DNA from: Agromyces humatus
GTDB lineage: Bacteria > Actinomycetota > Actinomycetes > Actinomycetales > Microbacteriaceae
Reading direction: 5' to 3'
Assembly (NCBI RefSeq): GCF_021228295.1
Contig: NZ_JAJQPD010000003.1
Coordinates: 310,001-374,000, forward strand
Length of the DNA: 64,000 bases
The notes below the pieces were generated by a model that saw nothing but the letters and a program-made list of their open reading frames with translations, did not search any database and was not told where the DNA came from. A program made the position numbers and the translations under genes. Shown here one piece after another: positions 25,485 through 33,797 of this stretch (position 1 is its first letter; every line of letters starts with the position of its first letter).

Positions 25485-26381
25485 ATGAGTGACGTGTCTG
25501 TGATGGGAGCCGGAGCGATGGGTGGCGCCCTGGCGGGGGCTTTTGCCGTTTCGGGCGCCGAGGTGACGATCTGGAACCGGACCCGGGAGAAGGCCGAGGC
25601 ACTGTCCGGCCCGCGGATCCGCGTGGCGGAATCGGTCGCCGAGACACTCTCGTCGAGTCCGCTGACGATCGTGTCGGTGGCGGACCACGAGCTGGCGCGC
25701 AACCTCGTCGACGGGGCGGGAGTGGATCTGCGCGGCAAGGTCGTGGCTTCCACCTCCGCCGTGACCCTTGATCAGGCCGAGGCCATCGATGCCGTCGTGA
25801 GCACGGCGGGAGGGCAGTACCTGGACTTGGCCATCCTGGGGGGTGCGAGCGAGGTGCGATCCGGGGCCGGGGTCTTCCTCGTGTCAGGAGACCGCGCGGC
25901 GTACGCGGCGCATCGTGAGTGGTTCGAGCGGATCGGGACGGCGACGTACGTCGACGACGTACCCGGGGCGGCATACGTGAGCGGGAACGCGGTGATCATC
26001 GGCTATCTGCCCATGGTGGTCAGCCTCCTCCAGGGGCTGCGCATCTGCGAGCAGCACGAGTTCTCCTCGGAGTGGTTCAAGGGTGCGGTGCTCGAGTTCT
26101 ACACCCGCCAGATCCGACTGCTTCTTGATCTGCTCGCCGAGACGCCGGACCCCTCGGCAGCGGAGGTGGAGGGATCCGTCGATGTCATGCGCGATTGGGC
26201 GGCGGAGTTGGCCGCACTTCTCCGGGGAATGGGCCTCGACTCCGGAATGTACGACGCACTGCACCGACTGTTCGCGGCTGCGTCCACAGCAGGACACGGG
26301 GACGACGCCTGGACGCGCATCGCGGAGCACTCGGCAACCCGGACAGGCGGGTCGTCACCAACCAACAGCGGGCGGGAGTGA
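25485..26381 (+). CDS. NADPH-dependent imine reductase-like oxidoreductase
   Basis: A 298-residue member of the beta-hydroxyacid dehydrogenase superfamily. The Rossmann loop is VMGAGAMGGALAGAF and WNRTREKAE favours NADPH through Asn-Arg-Thr. The C-terminal helical part, with STAGHGDDAWTRI near the end, is the imine reductase (IRED) pattern and not that of 3-hydroxyisobutyrate dehydrogenases. It would reduce a cyclic imine or catalyse reductive amination; the natural substrate is unknown. It sits alone between the GH3 gene and a GH3 fragment, and its codon use seems less G+C-extreme than its neighbours, hinting at acquisition. Confidence 0.82.
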   Translation: MSDVSVMGAGAMGGALAGAFAVSGAEVTIWNRTREKAEALSGPRIRVAESVAETLSSSPLTIVSVADHELARNLVDGAGVDLRGKVVASTSAVTLDQAEAIDAVVSTAGGQYLDLAILGGASEVRSGAGVFLVSGDRAAYAAHREWFERIGTATYVDDVPGAAYVSGNAVIIGYLPMVVSLLQGLRICEQHEFSSEWFKGAVLEFYTRQIRLLLDLLAETPDPSAAEVEGSVDVMRDWAAELAALLRGMGLDSGMYDALHRLFAAASTAGHGDDAWTRIAEHSATRTGGSSPTNSGRE

Positions 26382-26388
26382 ATACCTA

Positions 26389-26463
26389 GCCGACGTCTAC
26401 CTGCACGACCCGGTTGCCAGCGTTGTGCGGCCAGTGCAGCGCCTCGTCGGGTTCACGGGGTGA
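26389..26463 (+). pseudogene. C-terminal scrap of a second GH3 glycosidase gene
   Basis: Reads ADVYLHDPVASVVRPVQRLV-GFTG and then stops. This corresponds to VVQLYLHDPVATVVRPVQ-RLIGY of the intact GH3 gene (codons around 25005-25075), with roughly four of five bases matching by hand. It begins 8 bases after the imine-reductase stop and has no start or remaining domains. It is a leftover of a paralogous GH3 gene. Confidence 0.8.
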
Positions 26464-26484
26464 GGACGTCGGCGACTGGTCTCG

Positions 26485-27624
26485 TCAACTGACGTTCGCG
26501 GGCGAGGTGTGTCGGTTGAAGTGGGTTCGGATATCCCGCGCGAGCGTGTCGGGTTCCTCAACGGCAGCAAAGTGTCCGCCGCGCGGTGCCACCGTCCACT
26601 GCTGGATGTTGTAGAGCCGCGCGTACCACTCGCGGGGCGGCTCGCCTTCGGGGACGAACTCGTGGGCGAACACAGATATTGCCGTTGGCACGGTCACGAA
26701 GTCCGTGCTCGTCAGCGGCGTGCTGTGCCACCGCGAATCGTAGTAGTCCCGCATCGACGAGGTGATCGAGTTCGTGGACCAGTAGAGCGTGAGAACCGTG
26801 AGCAGGAAGTCGGTCCCGAAGTGCAGGTCAACGTCGCCATCGCTGTCGCTCCAACCACGCCATTTCTCGATCAACCAGGCCGCGAGACCCGTGGGTGAGT
26901 CCGCGAGACCGTACCCGAGCGACTGCGGGCGGGTCGATTGGATGCTGCTATAACCACGTTCGGTGGCGTCCCATTGCTCGACGTGCTGAAGGTACGCACG
27001 CTCGGCGTCGGTGAGAGGCGGAGCGTCGGGGGCGAGCGCCGGGCTCATTTCCGGTGTTGTGAGCATGATCCCGGTCACGCGTTCAGGAGCCAGCAGGGCC
27101 AGGTGGGTCGTGACGGCCGCGCCGAAATCGCCCCCGATCGCGCCGAAGCGTTCGTACCCCAGGCGGTTCATCAGTTCCAGCCACAGGCCCGCGGTGTAGA
27201 CCGCATCGATTCCCACCTCCGCTGGACGGGAGGAGAAGCCGTAACCCGGCAACGACGGGACGATCACATCGAACTGATCCGACAATCGATCCACGAGAGG
27301 AAGGAACTCCACGAAACAACTCGGCCACCCATGCGTCAGCAGCAGCGGAGGTTTTCCGCTTCGTAGGTGGACGAAATGCACACGAGTGCCCGCAATGTCG
27401 GCGGTGAACTGAGGGTATGCGTTGAGGCGCTGCTCTTGCCGGCGCCAGTCGAATCTGTCCGCCCAGTAGGTGGTGAGGCCCTTCAAGTACGCCAGATCGG
27501 TGCCTTGGCTCCAGGGTGCCCCCGGCGCATCGTCCGGCCAACGGGTAGTGCGCAGTCGGGCGCGCAGATCACCCAACACGTCATCCCCGATAGCGATGGT
27601 GAAGGGTTCAGGATCGACGCTCAT
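26485..27624 (-). CDS. epoxide hydrolase (EHN-type alpha/beta hydrolase)
   Basis: A 379-residue enzyme opening with the epoxide-hydrolase N-terminal domain (ARLRTTRWPDDAPGAPWSQG), then oxyanion motif LLTHGWPSCFVEF, SLPGYGFS, and nucleophile Asp in AIGGDFGAAV. The late PRGGHFAAVEEPD supplies the catalytic His. It hydrolyses an epoxide to a diol; the substrate is unknown. The ATG at 27624 is chosen for the GGAAGGA site upstream. G+C and codon choice are visibly lower than in the flanking sugar genes. Confidence 0.87.
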   Translation of the reverse strand: MSVDPEPFTIAIGDDVLGDLRARLRTTRWPDDAPGAPWSQGTDLAYLKGLTTYWADRFDWRRQEQRLNAYPQFTADIAGTRVHFVHLRSGKPPLLLTHGWPSCFVEFLPLVDRLSDQFDVIVPSLPGYGFSSRPAEVGIDAVYTAGLWLELMNRLGYERFGAIGGDFGAAVTTHLALLAPERVTGIMLTTPEMSPALAPDAPPLTDAERAYLQHVEQWDATERGYSSIQSTRPQSLGYGLADSPTGLAAWLIEKWRGWSDSDGDVDLHFGTDFLLTVLTLYWSTNSITSSMRDYYDSRWHSTPLTSTDFVTVPTAISVFAHEFVPEGEPPREWYARLYNIQQWTVAPRGGHFAAVEEPDTLARDIRTHFNRHTSPANVS

Positions 27625-27753
27625 GCACGAATCCTTCCCGAGCTCGCGCTCCTCGACCATCGTGCCAGTCAAGCATCGCAGCGGTCGGCCGTGCGCGGAT
27701 GCCCCGGGCCGCGATGGGTCGGGGCATCCGCTCGGTTCTGCTGCGTGGTGCGC

Positions 27754-28818
27754 TCAGCGTTCGGCCTCGATGATGAGGTTGAACGGAGTCTCGGCGACGA
27801 CCCGCACCCGGCTGAATCCCGCCCGTCGCAGTGTGTCCCTCAGTCGTGCCTCGCCGGCCTGAGCACCGAGCACGAGTTCGCCGCCGTCCGAGATCGAGTG
27901 CGCCGTGCAGATCATGCTGGATGCCGCATAGTACGTCTGCGCCACCACGCTGAGGTTGTCCTCCAGCCGGTCGGCGGCGTTCGGCTCGACGAGCAGCAAT
28001 GTGCCGTCTGGCGTGAGGGCCTCTGCCGCATGCTCGAGCACTCCGATCGGGTCGCCCATGTCGTGCAACGAGTCGAAGAAGCAGATCAGCCCGAATCCCA
28101 GCGGGCGGTAGTCCGCGGCATCCACCTGCTCGAAGCTCACGCGGCCTGCAACCCCCGACTCACGCGCGTTCCGGGTCGCCTCGGCGACCGACGGAGCGTG
28201 GCTGTCGAACCCGTGGAAGCGCGAGTTCGGGAAGGCCTCTGCCATGAGCACCGTGGTGTGCCCGTGCCCGGCTCCGACATCGGCGACCGTGATGCCCCGC
28301 TCGAGAGCAGCGACGACACCGTCGAGAGCGGGAAGCCACTGCGACACGAGACTCGCGCGATAGCCGTTGCGGTAGAACGCGGCCGTCCCGTGCGCGAGAC
28401 GCGGGTCGTGGTCGCCCCACGCGATGCCCTCACCGGTCTTGAACGCGTGCAGCGCCTTCGACTCATCGGCCCACATCGCCGCGGGCACGTTCCAGGCCGG
28501 CGGCAGGTACACGGGGCTCGTCTCGTCGGCGAGCACCAGGGCGTGCTCGGCCGTGAGCTCGAACGTCGCGCTCGTCGAGTGGTACGTGAGGTAGCCCGCT
28601 GCCGCCTGCGAGTGCAGCCAGTCCCGCACGTAGCGCTCGGCGGTGTCGGTGCGCTCGGCGAGCTCGTGCGAGGTGAGGGGACCTGCGCCGGCGAGAGCGC
28701 GATAGAACCCGAGTCGGGACCCCAAGCTCACCATCACCCCCAGGTATCCGGCGCCGAGGTCGTCCACCGCGCGCAGCATGAATGCCTGGAGCTCGGTTTC
28801 ATCGATGGTCTTGGTCAT
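27754..28818 (-). CDS. class I SAM-dependent methyltransferase with N-terminal winged helix
   Basis: A 354-residue protein. The N-terminal 90 residues form a helical/winged-helix dimer domain (ELAERTDTAERYVRDWLHSQAAAGYL), followed by a Rossmann methyltransferase with motif I VADVGAGHGHTTVL, the acidic FHGFDSH, and LICFFDSLHDMGDP. It is similar in layout to mycobacterial Rv2258c-like enzymes. Target unknown. The ATG at 28818 has GGAAGGAA upstream. Divergent from the DJ-1/AraC regulator, which probably controls it. Confidence 0.86.
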   Translation of the reverse strand: MTKTIDETELQAFMLRAVDDLGAGYLGVMVSLGSRLGFYRALAGAGPLTSHELAERTDTAERYVRDWLHSQAAAGYLTYHSTSATFELTAEHALVLADETSPVYLPPAWNVPAAMWADESKALHAFKTGEGIAWGDHDPRLAHGTAAFYRNGYRASLVSQWLPALDGVVAALERGITVADVGAGHGHTTVLMAEAFPNSRFHGFDSHAPSVAEATRNARESGVAGRVSFEQVDAADYRPLGFGLICFFDSLHDMGDPIGVLEHAAEALTPDGTLLLVEPNAADRLEDNLSVVAQTYYAASSMICTAHSISDGGELVLGAQAGEARLRDTLRRAGFSRVRVVAETPFNLIIEAER

Positions 28819-28820
28819 GT

Positions 28821-28899
28821 GGAACAAGTTCCTTCCGTGTTTGGTTCGGTACGTGATTCCATACTCGGAGGATGCCGATTTCCCCGGCAGTGGCATCCT
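28821..28899. promoter_or_regulatory. inverted repeats between methyltransferase and AraC-type regulator
   Basis: GGAAC-AA-GTTCC at 28821-28832 overlaps the methyltransferase leader, and AGGATGCC (28869-28876) pairs with GGCATCCT (28892-28899) across 15 bases. Either could be an operator for the divergently encoded AraC-type regulator; the longer one might also form a hairpin. Confidence 0.45.
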
Positions 28900-28947
28900 G
28901 ACCCTCGTTCGGTTCATTCGTGCCACCATGTGTGCAGGAGGTGTGCC

Positions 28948-29982
28948 GTGGCCGATCGCCCTCTCACCGTGAGCGTCGTCGCGCTGCCTGACAGTGGCGT
29001 GGCAACGATGTTCGGAGTGTTCGACGTGCTGAACTCCCTCGGAGCGTTGGGCATCGCCGGCTCGGCGGCGGCGCCACCGTTTCGCGTCGAGATCGTCGGC
29101 GACGCCGCGGGGCCGCTGCTGGGCGTGAGCGGCGTACCCGTGCCCGTCGGGCGCGGCGTCGGCGAAATCGACAGCACTGACATCGTCGTCGTGCCGTCCA
29201 TCGTGCTCGCACCCGACGGCTGGCAGACCGGTCGCTACCCCCACCTCGTCGACTGGGCTGCTCGCATGCACGACCAGGGAGCGCTCCTGTGCTCGGCATG
29301 CTCGGGCATCTTCCTGCTCGCCGAGACCGGACTGTTCGACGAACGAGACGTGACTGTGCACTACGACTACGCGTCGAACCTGCAGGCGACGTTCCCGCAG
29401 GTGCGCATCCACCCCGAGCGGGCGCTCATGGTCGACGGTGCGCGCGATGAGCTCGTGACGTCGGGGGCGTCGACGACGTGGCACGACCTCGTGCTCTATC
29501 TGATCGGACGATTCGTCGGGGCGACGGTCGCGCAGGAGGCGGCGCGGACGTTCGCGCTGCAGTGGCATCAGGACGGGCTCGCCCCCTACATGCTGTTCGA
29601 GGGACGCCGCGACCACGGTGACGCGGTCGTCGCTGACGCGCAGGATTGGCTTCGCGACCACTACTCGGTAGCGAGCCCCGTCGAGCAGCTGGCGGCCCGG
29701 TCGGGCCTGGCCGAACGCACGTTCAAGCGCCGATTCACCGTGGCCACGGGTGTGAGCCCGCTGGCATATGTGCAGCGGATCCGCGTCGACGAGGCGAAGC
29801 GCCGGCTGGAACGCACCGAAGACTCCGTCGAAGCCGTCGGCTGGCATGTGGGTTATGAAGACGCCGCCTTCTTCAGTCGGCTGTTCAAGCGCATCGCCGG
29901 GCTGACCCCGGGCGCGTATCGCCGACGGTACCGCGTGCCGGCGATCACGCTGCCAGGGTCGACGCCAGAAGCGCGGGAGTAG
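28948..29982 (+). CDS. GlxA-family regulator (DJ-1/PfpI domain plus AraC HTH)
   Basis: A 344-residue activator. An N-terminal DJ-1/PfpI-like domain (about 5-190) has the nucleophile-elbow segment LLCSACSGIFLLAETG, followed by an AraC/XylS domain (about 225-320) with LAARSGLAERTFKRRF and VGYEDAAFFSRLFKRIAG. The DJ-1 part probably senses a small ligand. The GTG at 28948 is fixed by AGGAGG six bases upstream. Divergent from the methyltransferase gene. Confidence 0.9.
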   Translation: MADRPLTVSVVALPDSGVATMFGVFDVLNSLGALGIAGSAAAPPFRVEIVGDAAGPLLGVSGVPVPVGRGVGEIDSTDIVVVPSIVLAPDGWQTGRYPHLVDWAARMHDQGALLCSACSGIFLLAETGLFDERDVTVHYDYASNLQATFPQVRIHPERALMVDGARDELVTSGASTTWHDLVLYLIGRFVGATVAQEAARTFALQWHQDGLAPYMLFEGRRDHGDAVVADAQDWLRDHYSVASPVEQLAARSGLAERTFKRRFTVATGVSPLAYVQRIRVDEAKRRLERTEDSVEAVGWHVGYEDAAFFSRLFKRIAGLTPGAYRRRYRVPAITLPGSTPEARE

Positions 29983-30007
29983 ACCCCGCTCCGATTTCTG
30001 CCGCACG

Positions 30008-31030
30008 TCAAGAGGCCGGCGGTGCCGTGCTCTCGCGTACGACGAGGCTGGTCGCAAGGTCCATGCGGGGGGTGGTCGCAGGGGTCTCGTCGGCCAGGCG
30101 GATGACGAGCGATGCGGCCTCTTCGCCCATGCGCTTCAGCGGCTGGTGCACGGTCGTGAGTCGCGGAGTGAGCCAGCGCGCGAGCGGGATGTCGTCGTAG
30201 CCGACGACCGAGAGGTCATCTGGAACGCGGAGGCCGCGCTCGCGCGCCGCCTCGAGCACGCCGAGCGCCTGCATGTCGCTGCCGGCGAAGATCGCCGTGG
30301 GCCGGTCGGATGCGTCGAGGAGTTCGCGCGCGCGATCGCGTCCGCCGGTGACGTGGAAGTCGCCGAACCGGATCCACTCGGGATCGATCGGCAGGCCCGC
30401 CGAGTTCATCGCCGAACGGTAGCCGTCGATGCGAGCGAGCGAACACATCATGTCGGCGGGGCCGGTGATCGCGGCGATGCGGCGATGGCCGAGGTCGATG
30501 AGGTGCCGGGTGGCCGCGAGACCGCCCGACCAGTTCGCCGAGCCCACCGACGGCACGTCGGGCGACGGGTCGCCGGCCGGGTCGACGATCACGACCGGGA
30601 TGGCCCGTGAGCGCAGCCGTTCGCGGTACTCGGGTGCGAGTTCGCTGAAGACGAGCACGATGCCGACGGGTCGCCTGCGCATGACGCCCTCGATCCAGTC
30701 GGGGTCGGGGGCATGGCGGCTTCCGCTCACCGTCAGCACGACGCTCAGGCCGTGGGCCTTGGCGACCGACTCGACGCCCTCGATGAGCTCCATCGACCAG
30801 ATCGGATCGAGCTCGTGGAAGACGAGCTCGATGAGGTCGGACTTCGCGTCGGCACGGCCCACGCGGCGCTGGTAGCCGCGCTCGGCGAGCAGGCCCTCGA
30901 CCCGCGCCCGGGTGCCGGCGGAGACATCCGATCGCCCGTTCAGCACCTTCGAGATCGTCGACAGCGACACGCCCGCCTCGTCGGCCACGGCGGCGAGTGT
31001 CACACGGTCGTCGGAGGCGGGCGTTCTCAT
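30008..31030 (-). CDS. LacI family transcriptional regulator
   Basis: A 340-residue repressor with the LacI headpiece [20 protein letters not shown] and LNGR hinge helix, then a periplasmic-binding-like sugar domain ([40 protein letters not shown]). Divergent from xylA, so a xylose or xyloside ligand is likely. ATG at 31030 is next to GTTTCG-N11-CGAAAC, an autoregulatory candidate whose half-site also appears before the ABC operon at 19713-19739. Confidence 0.92.
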   Translation of the reverse strand: MRTPASDDRVTLAAVADEAGVSLSTISKVLNGRSDVSAGTRARVEGLLAERGYQRRVGRADAKSDLIELVFHELDPIWSMELIEGVESVAKAHGLSVVLTVSGSRHAPDPDWIEGVMRRRPVGIVLVFSELAPEYRERLRSRAIPVVIVDPAGDPSPDVPSVGSANWSGGLAATRHLIDLGHRRIAAITGPADMMCSLARIDGYRSAMNSAGLPIDPEWIRFGDFHVTGGRDRARELLDASDRPTAIFAGSDMQALGVLEAARERGLRVPDDLSVVGYDDIPLARWLTPRLTTVHQPLKRMGEEAASLVIRLADETPATTPRMDLATSLVVRESTAPPAS

Positions 31031-31053
31031 GTTTCGAATCCTAATCCCGAAAC
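31031..31053 (-). promoter_or_regulatory. candidate LacI operator at its own start
   Basis: Perfect half-sites GTTTCG (31031-31036) and CGAAAC (31048-31053) are separated by 11 bases, directly upstream of the LacI-family ATG on the minus strand. The shared TTTCG/CGAAA half-site links it to the ABC operon control region. Confidence 0.5.
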
Positions 31054-31085
31054 TTGCGACCCGATCACGTCGGACCGACACGGAG

Positions 31086-31128
31086 TTGCGAACGCGGGCA
31101 GGGATGGCTTATGTTGTAACCTACAACA
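31086..31128 (+). promoter_or_regulatory. xylA promoter with overlapping operator
   Basis: TTGCGA (31086-31091), 18 bases, TATGTT (31110-31115). A perfect 17-bp inverted repeat TGTTGTA-ACC-TACAACA (31112-31128) overlaps the -10 box and start point. It is unlike the CGAAA-type sites of the LacI gene, so the distant ROK regulator or another protein may bind it. Confidence 0.65.
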
Positions 31129-31160
31129 AATCACCGATGACGCTGAAAGGCGGATCCTCC

Positions 31161-32354
31161 ATGGCTCCCGCGCCCACTCGCGACGACAAGTTCTCCTTCG
31201 GCCTGTGGACCGTGGGGTACAACGGCACCGATCCGTTCGGCGGCCCGACCCGCAACGCCCTCGACGTCGTGCATGTCGTCGAGACGCTCGCCGAGCTCGG
31301 CGCCTACGGCCTCACGTTCCACGACGACGACCTCTTCGCCTTCGGCTCGACCGAGGCCGAGCGCCAGAACCAGATCGACCGACTCAAGGGCGCACTCGCC
31401 GACACCGGCCTCATCGTGCCGATGGTGACGACCAACCTCTTCTCCGCTCCCGTCTTCAAGGACGGCGGCTTCACCGCGAACGACCGCGACGTGCGCCGCT
31501 TCGCGCTGCGCAAGGTCTTCCGCCAGCTCGACCTCGGCGCCGAGCTCGGCGCCAAGACCTTCGTCATGTGGGGCGGCCGCGAGGGCGCCGAGTACGACTC
31601 GGCCAAGGACATCCGTCAGGCGCTCGAGCGCTATCGCGAGGCCGTCAACCTGCTCGGCGACTACGTCACCGACAAGGGCTACGACATCCGCTTCGCGATC
31701 GAGCCGAAGCCCAACGAGCCCCGCGGCGACATCCTGCTTCCGACGCTCGGCCACGCGATCGCCTTCATCGACTCGCTCGAGCGACCCGAGCTCGTCGGCC
31801 TCAACCCCGAGGTCGGGCACGAGCAGATGGCGGGGCTGAACTTCGCCGCGGGCATCGCACAGGCGCTGTACCACGGCAAGCTCTTCCACATCGACCTCAA
31901 CGGCCAGCGCGGCATCAAGTACGACCAGGACCTCGTGTTCGGCCACGGCGACCTGCACAACGCGTTCGCGCTCGTCGACCTGCTCGAGAACGGCGGCCCC
32001 GGTGGCGTCCCGGCCTACGAGGGTCCGCGCCACTTCGACTACAAGCCGAGCCGCACCGAGGACGAGAAGGGCGTGTGGGAGTCCGCCGCGGCGAACATGC
32101 GCACGTACCTGCTGCTCAAGGAGCGCGCTGCGGCCTTCCGCGCCGACCCCGAGGTGCAGCAGGCTCTCGAGGCCGCGAAGGTGTTCGAGCTCTCGACCCC
32201 GACACTCGACGAGGGCGAGACGTACGACGACTTCCTCGCCGACCGCTCGGCCTACGAGGACTTCGACGCCGACGCGTACCTGGGCGGAAAGGGCGGCGGC
32301 TTCGTCCGTCTGCAGCAGCTCGCCACCGAGCACCTGCTCGGCGCCCGCGGCTAG
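31161..32354 (+). CDS. xylA: xylose isomerase
   Basis: Converts D-xylose to D-xylulose (and glucose to fructose) in the cytoplasm. With the ATG at 31161, the 397-residue product has the active site at the standard actinobacterial positions: His54, Asp57, Glu181, Lys183, Glu217, His220, Asp245, Asp255 and Asp257, binding two divalent metals. That numbering match supports this start over the ATG at 31137. AAAGG at 31146-31150 is a modest RBS. xylB follows after 6 bases. Confidence 0.98.
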   Translation: MAPAPTRDDKFSFGLWTVGYNGTDPFGGPTRNALDVVHVVETLAELGAYGLTFHDDDLFAFGSTEAERQNQIDRLKGALADTGLIVPMVTTNLFSAPVFKDGGFTANDRDVRRFALRKVFRQLDLGAELGAKTFVMWGGREGAEYDSAKDIRQALERYREAVNLLGDYVTDKGYDIRFAIEPKPNEPRGDILLPTLGHAIAFIDSLERPELVGLNPEVGHEQMAGLNFAAGIAQALYHGKLFHIDLNGQRGIKYDQDLVFGHGDLHNAFALVDLLENGGPGGVPAYEGPRHFDYKPSRTEDEKGVWESAAANMRTYLLLKERAAAFRADPEVQQALEAAKVFELSTPTLDEGETYDDFLADRSAYEDFDADAYLGGKGGGFVRLQQLATEHLLGARG

Positions 32355-32360
32355 CCGCGC

Positions 32361-33779
32361 ATGGCACTCGTCGCCGGCGTCGACTCGTCGACGCAGTCAT
32401 GCAAGGTCGTGATCCGCGATGCCGCGACGGGTGCGCTCGTGCGCGAGGGCCGGGCGTCGCACCCCGTCGGCACCGAGGTCGACCCGCACCATTGGTGGGA
32501 GGCCCTGCAGTCGGCGCTCGCCGCCGCGGGCGGGCTCGAGGGTGTCGCCGCGGTCTCGATCGCGGGGCAGCAGCACGGCATGGTCGTCCTCGACGGCGAG
32601 GGCCGGGTCATCCGCCCCGCCCTGCTCTGGAACGACACGCGATCGGCGCAGGCGGCGCGTGACCTGATCGACGAGGTCGGCGCCGCAGCGTACGCCGAGC
32701 GCACGGGCGTCGTGCCGGTCGCGTCGTTCACGGCGACGAAGCTGCGGTGGCTGCGCGACGCCGAGCCGGCGAACGCCGAGCGCGTTGCCGCGGTCGCGCT
32801 GCCGCACGACTGGCTGACGTGGCGGCTGCGCGGGTACGGTCCGATCGATGCGACCGATGCGCCGCTGGGGCCCGTGCTCCACAAGCTCGTCACCGATCGA
32901 TCCGATGCCAGCGGCACCGCCTACTGGGGCACCGGGGGATATGACCGAGAGCTGCTCGTGCGCGCGCTGGGTCATGACGCGGTGCTGCCGCGAGTCGTCT
33001 GTCCATCGGATGTCGCAGGTCACGCCGCGAACGGCATCCTCGTCGGCCCCGGGGCGGGCGACAACGCCGCGGCCGCCCTCGGCCTCGACGCCGCACCGGG
33101 TGACGTCGTCGTGTCGATCGGAACCAGCGGCACGGTGTTCGCCGTCACCGAGGCGTCGGTCGCGGATTCCACGGGCACCGTCGCGGGGTTCGCCGACGCG
33201 ACGGGCAACTTCCTCCCGCTCATCGCCACGCTGAACGCGGCGAGAGTGCTCGACGCGACGGCAGGCCTGCTCGGCGTCGACCACGAGCAACTCGGCGCGC
33301 TCGCGCTCGAGGCGGAGCCCGGGGCATCCGGGGCCGTGCTCGTCCCGTACTTCGAGGGGGAGCGCACGCCGAACCTGCCCGACGCGACCGCCTCGTTCTC
33401 GGGGCTGACGCTCGCGAACACGACCCGCCCCTCGATCGCGCGCGCCGCGTTCGAGGGGCTGCTGTGCGGTCTCGCCGACGGCCTCGATGCCGTGCGCAGC
33501 CTGGGCGTCGCCGCAGAGCGCGTGCTGCTCATCGGCGGCGCCGCGCAGAACCCGGCGGTGCGCGCGATCGCAGCGCAGGTGTTCGACGTGCCCGTCGTGG
33601 TGCCCGAGCCGGGGGAGTACGTCGCCGACGGCGCCGCGCGACAGGCGGCGTGGGTGCTCACGGGCACTCGCCCGTCGTGGCCGGTCGCGATCGATGAGGA
33701 GCTCGTGGTCGACACGCGTGGAGTCATCCGTCAGCAGTACGCGGCGGCCGCGGCGGCCGCCGCTCCGGCCGCGTCCTGA
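32361..33779 (+). CDS. xylB: xylulokinase
   Basis: Phosphorylates D-xylulose to xylulose 5-phosphate, feeding the pentose phosphate pathway. The 472-residue FGGY kinase begins [14 protein letters not shown], has [10 protein letters not shown], the catalytic-base region [14 protein letters not shown], the phosphate loop [11 protein letters not shown] and [13 protein letters not shown]. It is co-transcribed with xylA. It ends 18 bases from the convergent STAND gene; I see no clear terminator between them. Confidence 0.96.
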   Translation: MALVAGVDSSTQSCKVVIRDAATGALVREGRASHPVGTEVDPHHWWEALQSALAAAGGLEGVAAVSIAGQQHGMVVLDGEGRVIRPALLWNDTRSAQAARDLIDEVGAAAYAERTGVVPVASFTATKLRWLRDAEPANAERVAAVALPHDWLTWRLRGYGPIDATDAPLGPVLHKLVTDRSDASGTAYWGTGGYDRELLVRALGHDAVLPRVVCPSDVAGHAANGILVGPGAGDNAAAALGLDAAPGDVVVSIGTSGTVFAVTEASVADSTGTVAGFADATGNFLPLIATLNAARVLDATAGLLGVDHEQLGALALEAEPGASGAVLVPYFEGERTPNLPDATASFSGLTLANTTRPSIARAAFEGLLCGLADGLDAVRSLGVAAERVLLIGGAAQNPAVRAIAAQVFDVPVVVPEPGEYVADGAARQAAWVLTGTRPSWPVAIDEELVVDTRGVIRQQYAAAAAAAAPAAS

Positions 33780-33797
33780 CGCACCCGGAGCGTCGCG

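Noticed and set aside
28819..30057. N-terminal extension of the methyltransferase frame through the AraC gene
   Set aside because: The long frame runs antisense through a confident regulator gene. The methyltransferase ATG at 28818 has a ribosome binding site and matches the family start.
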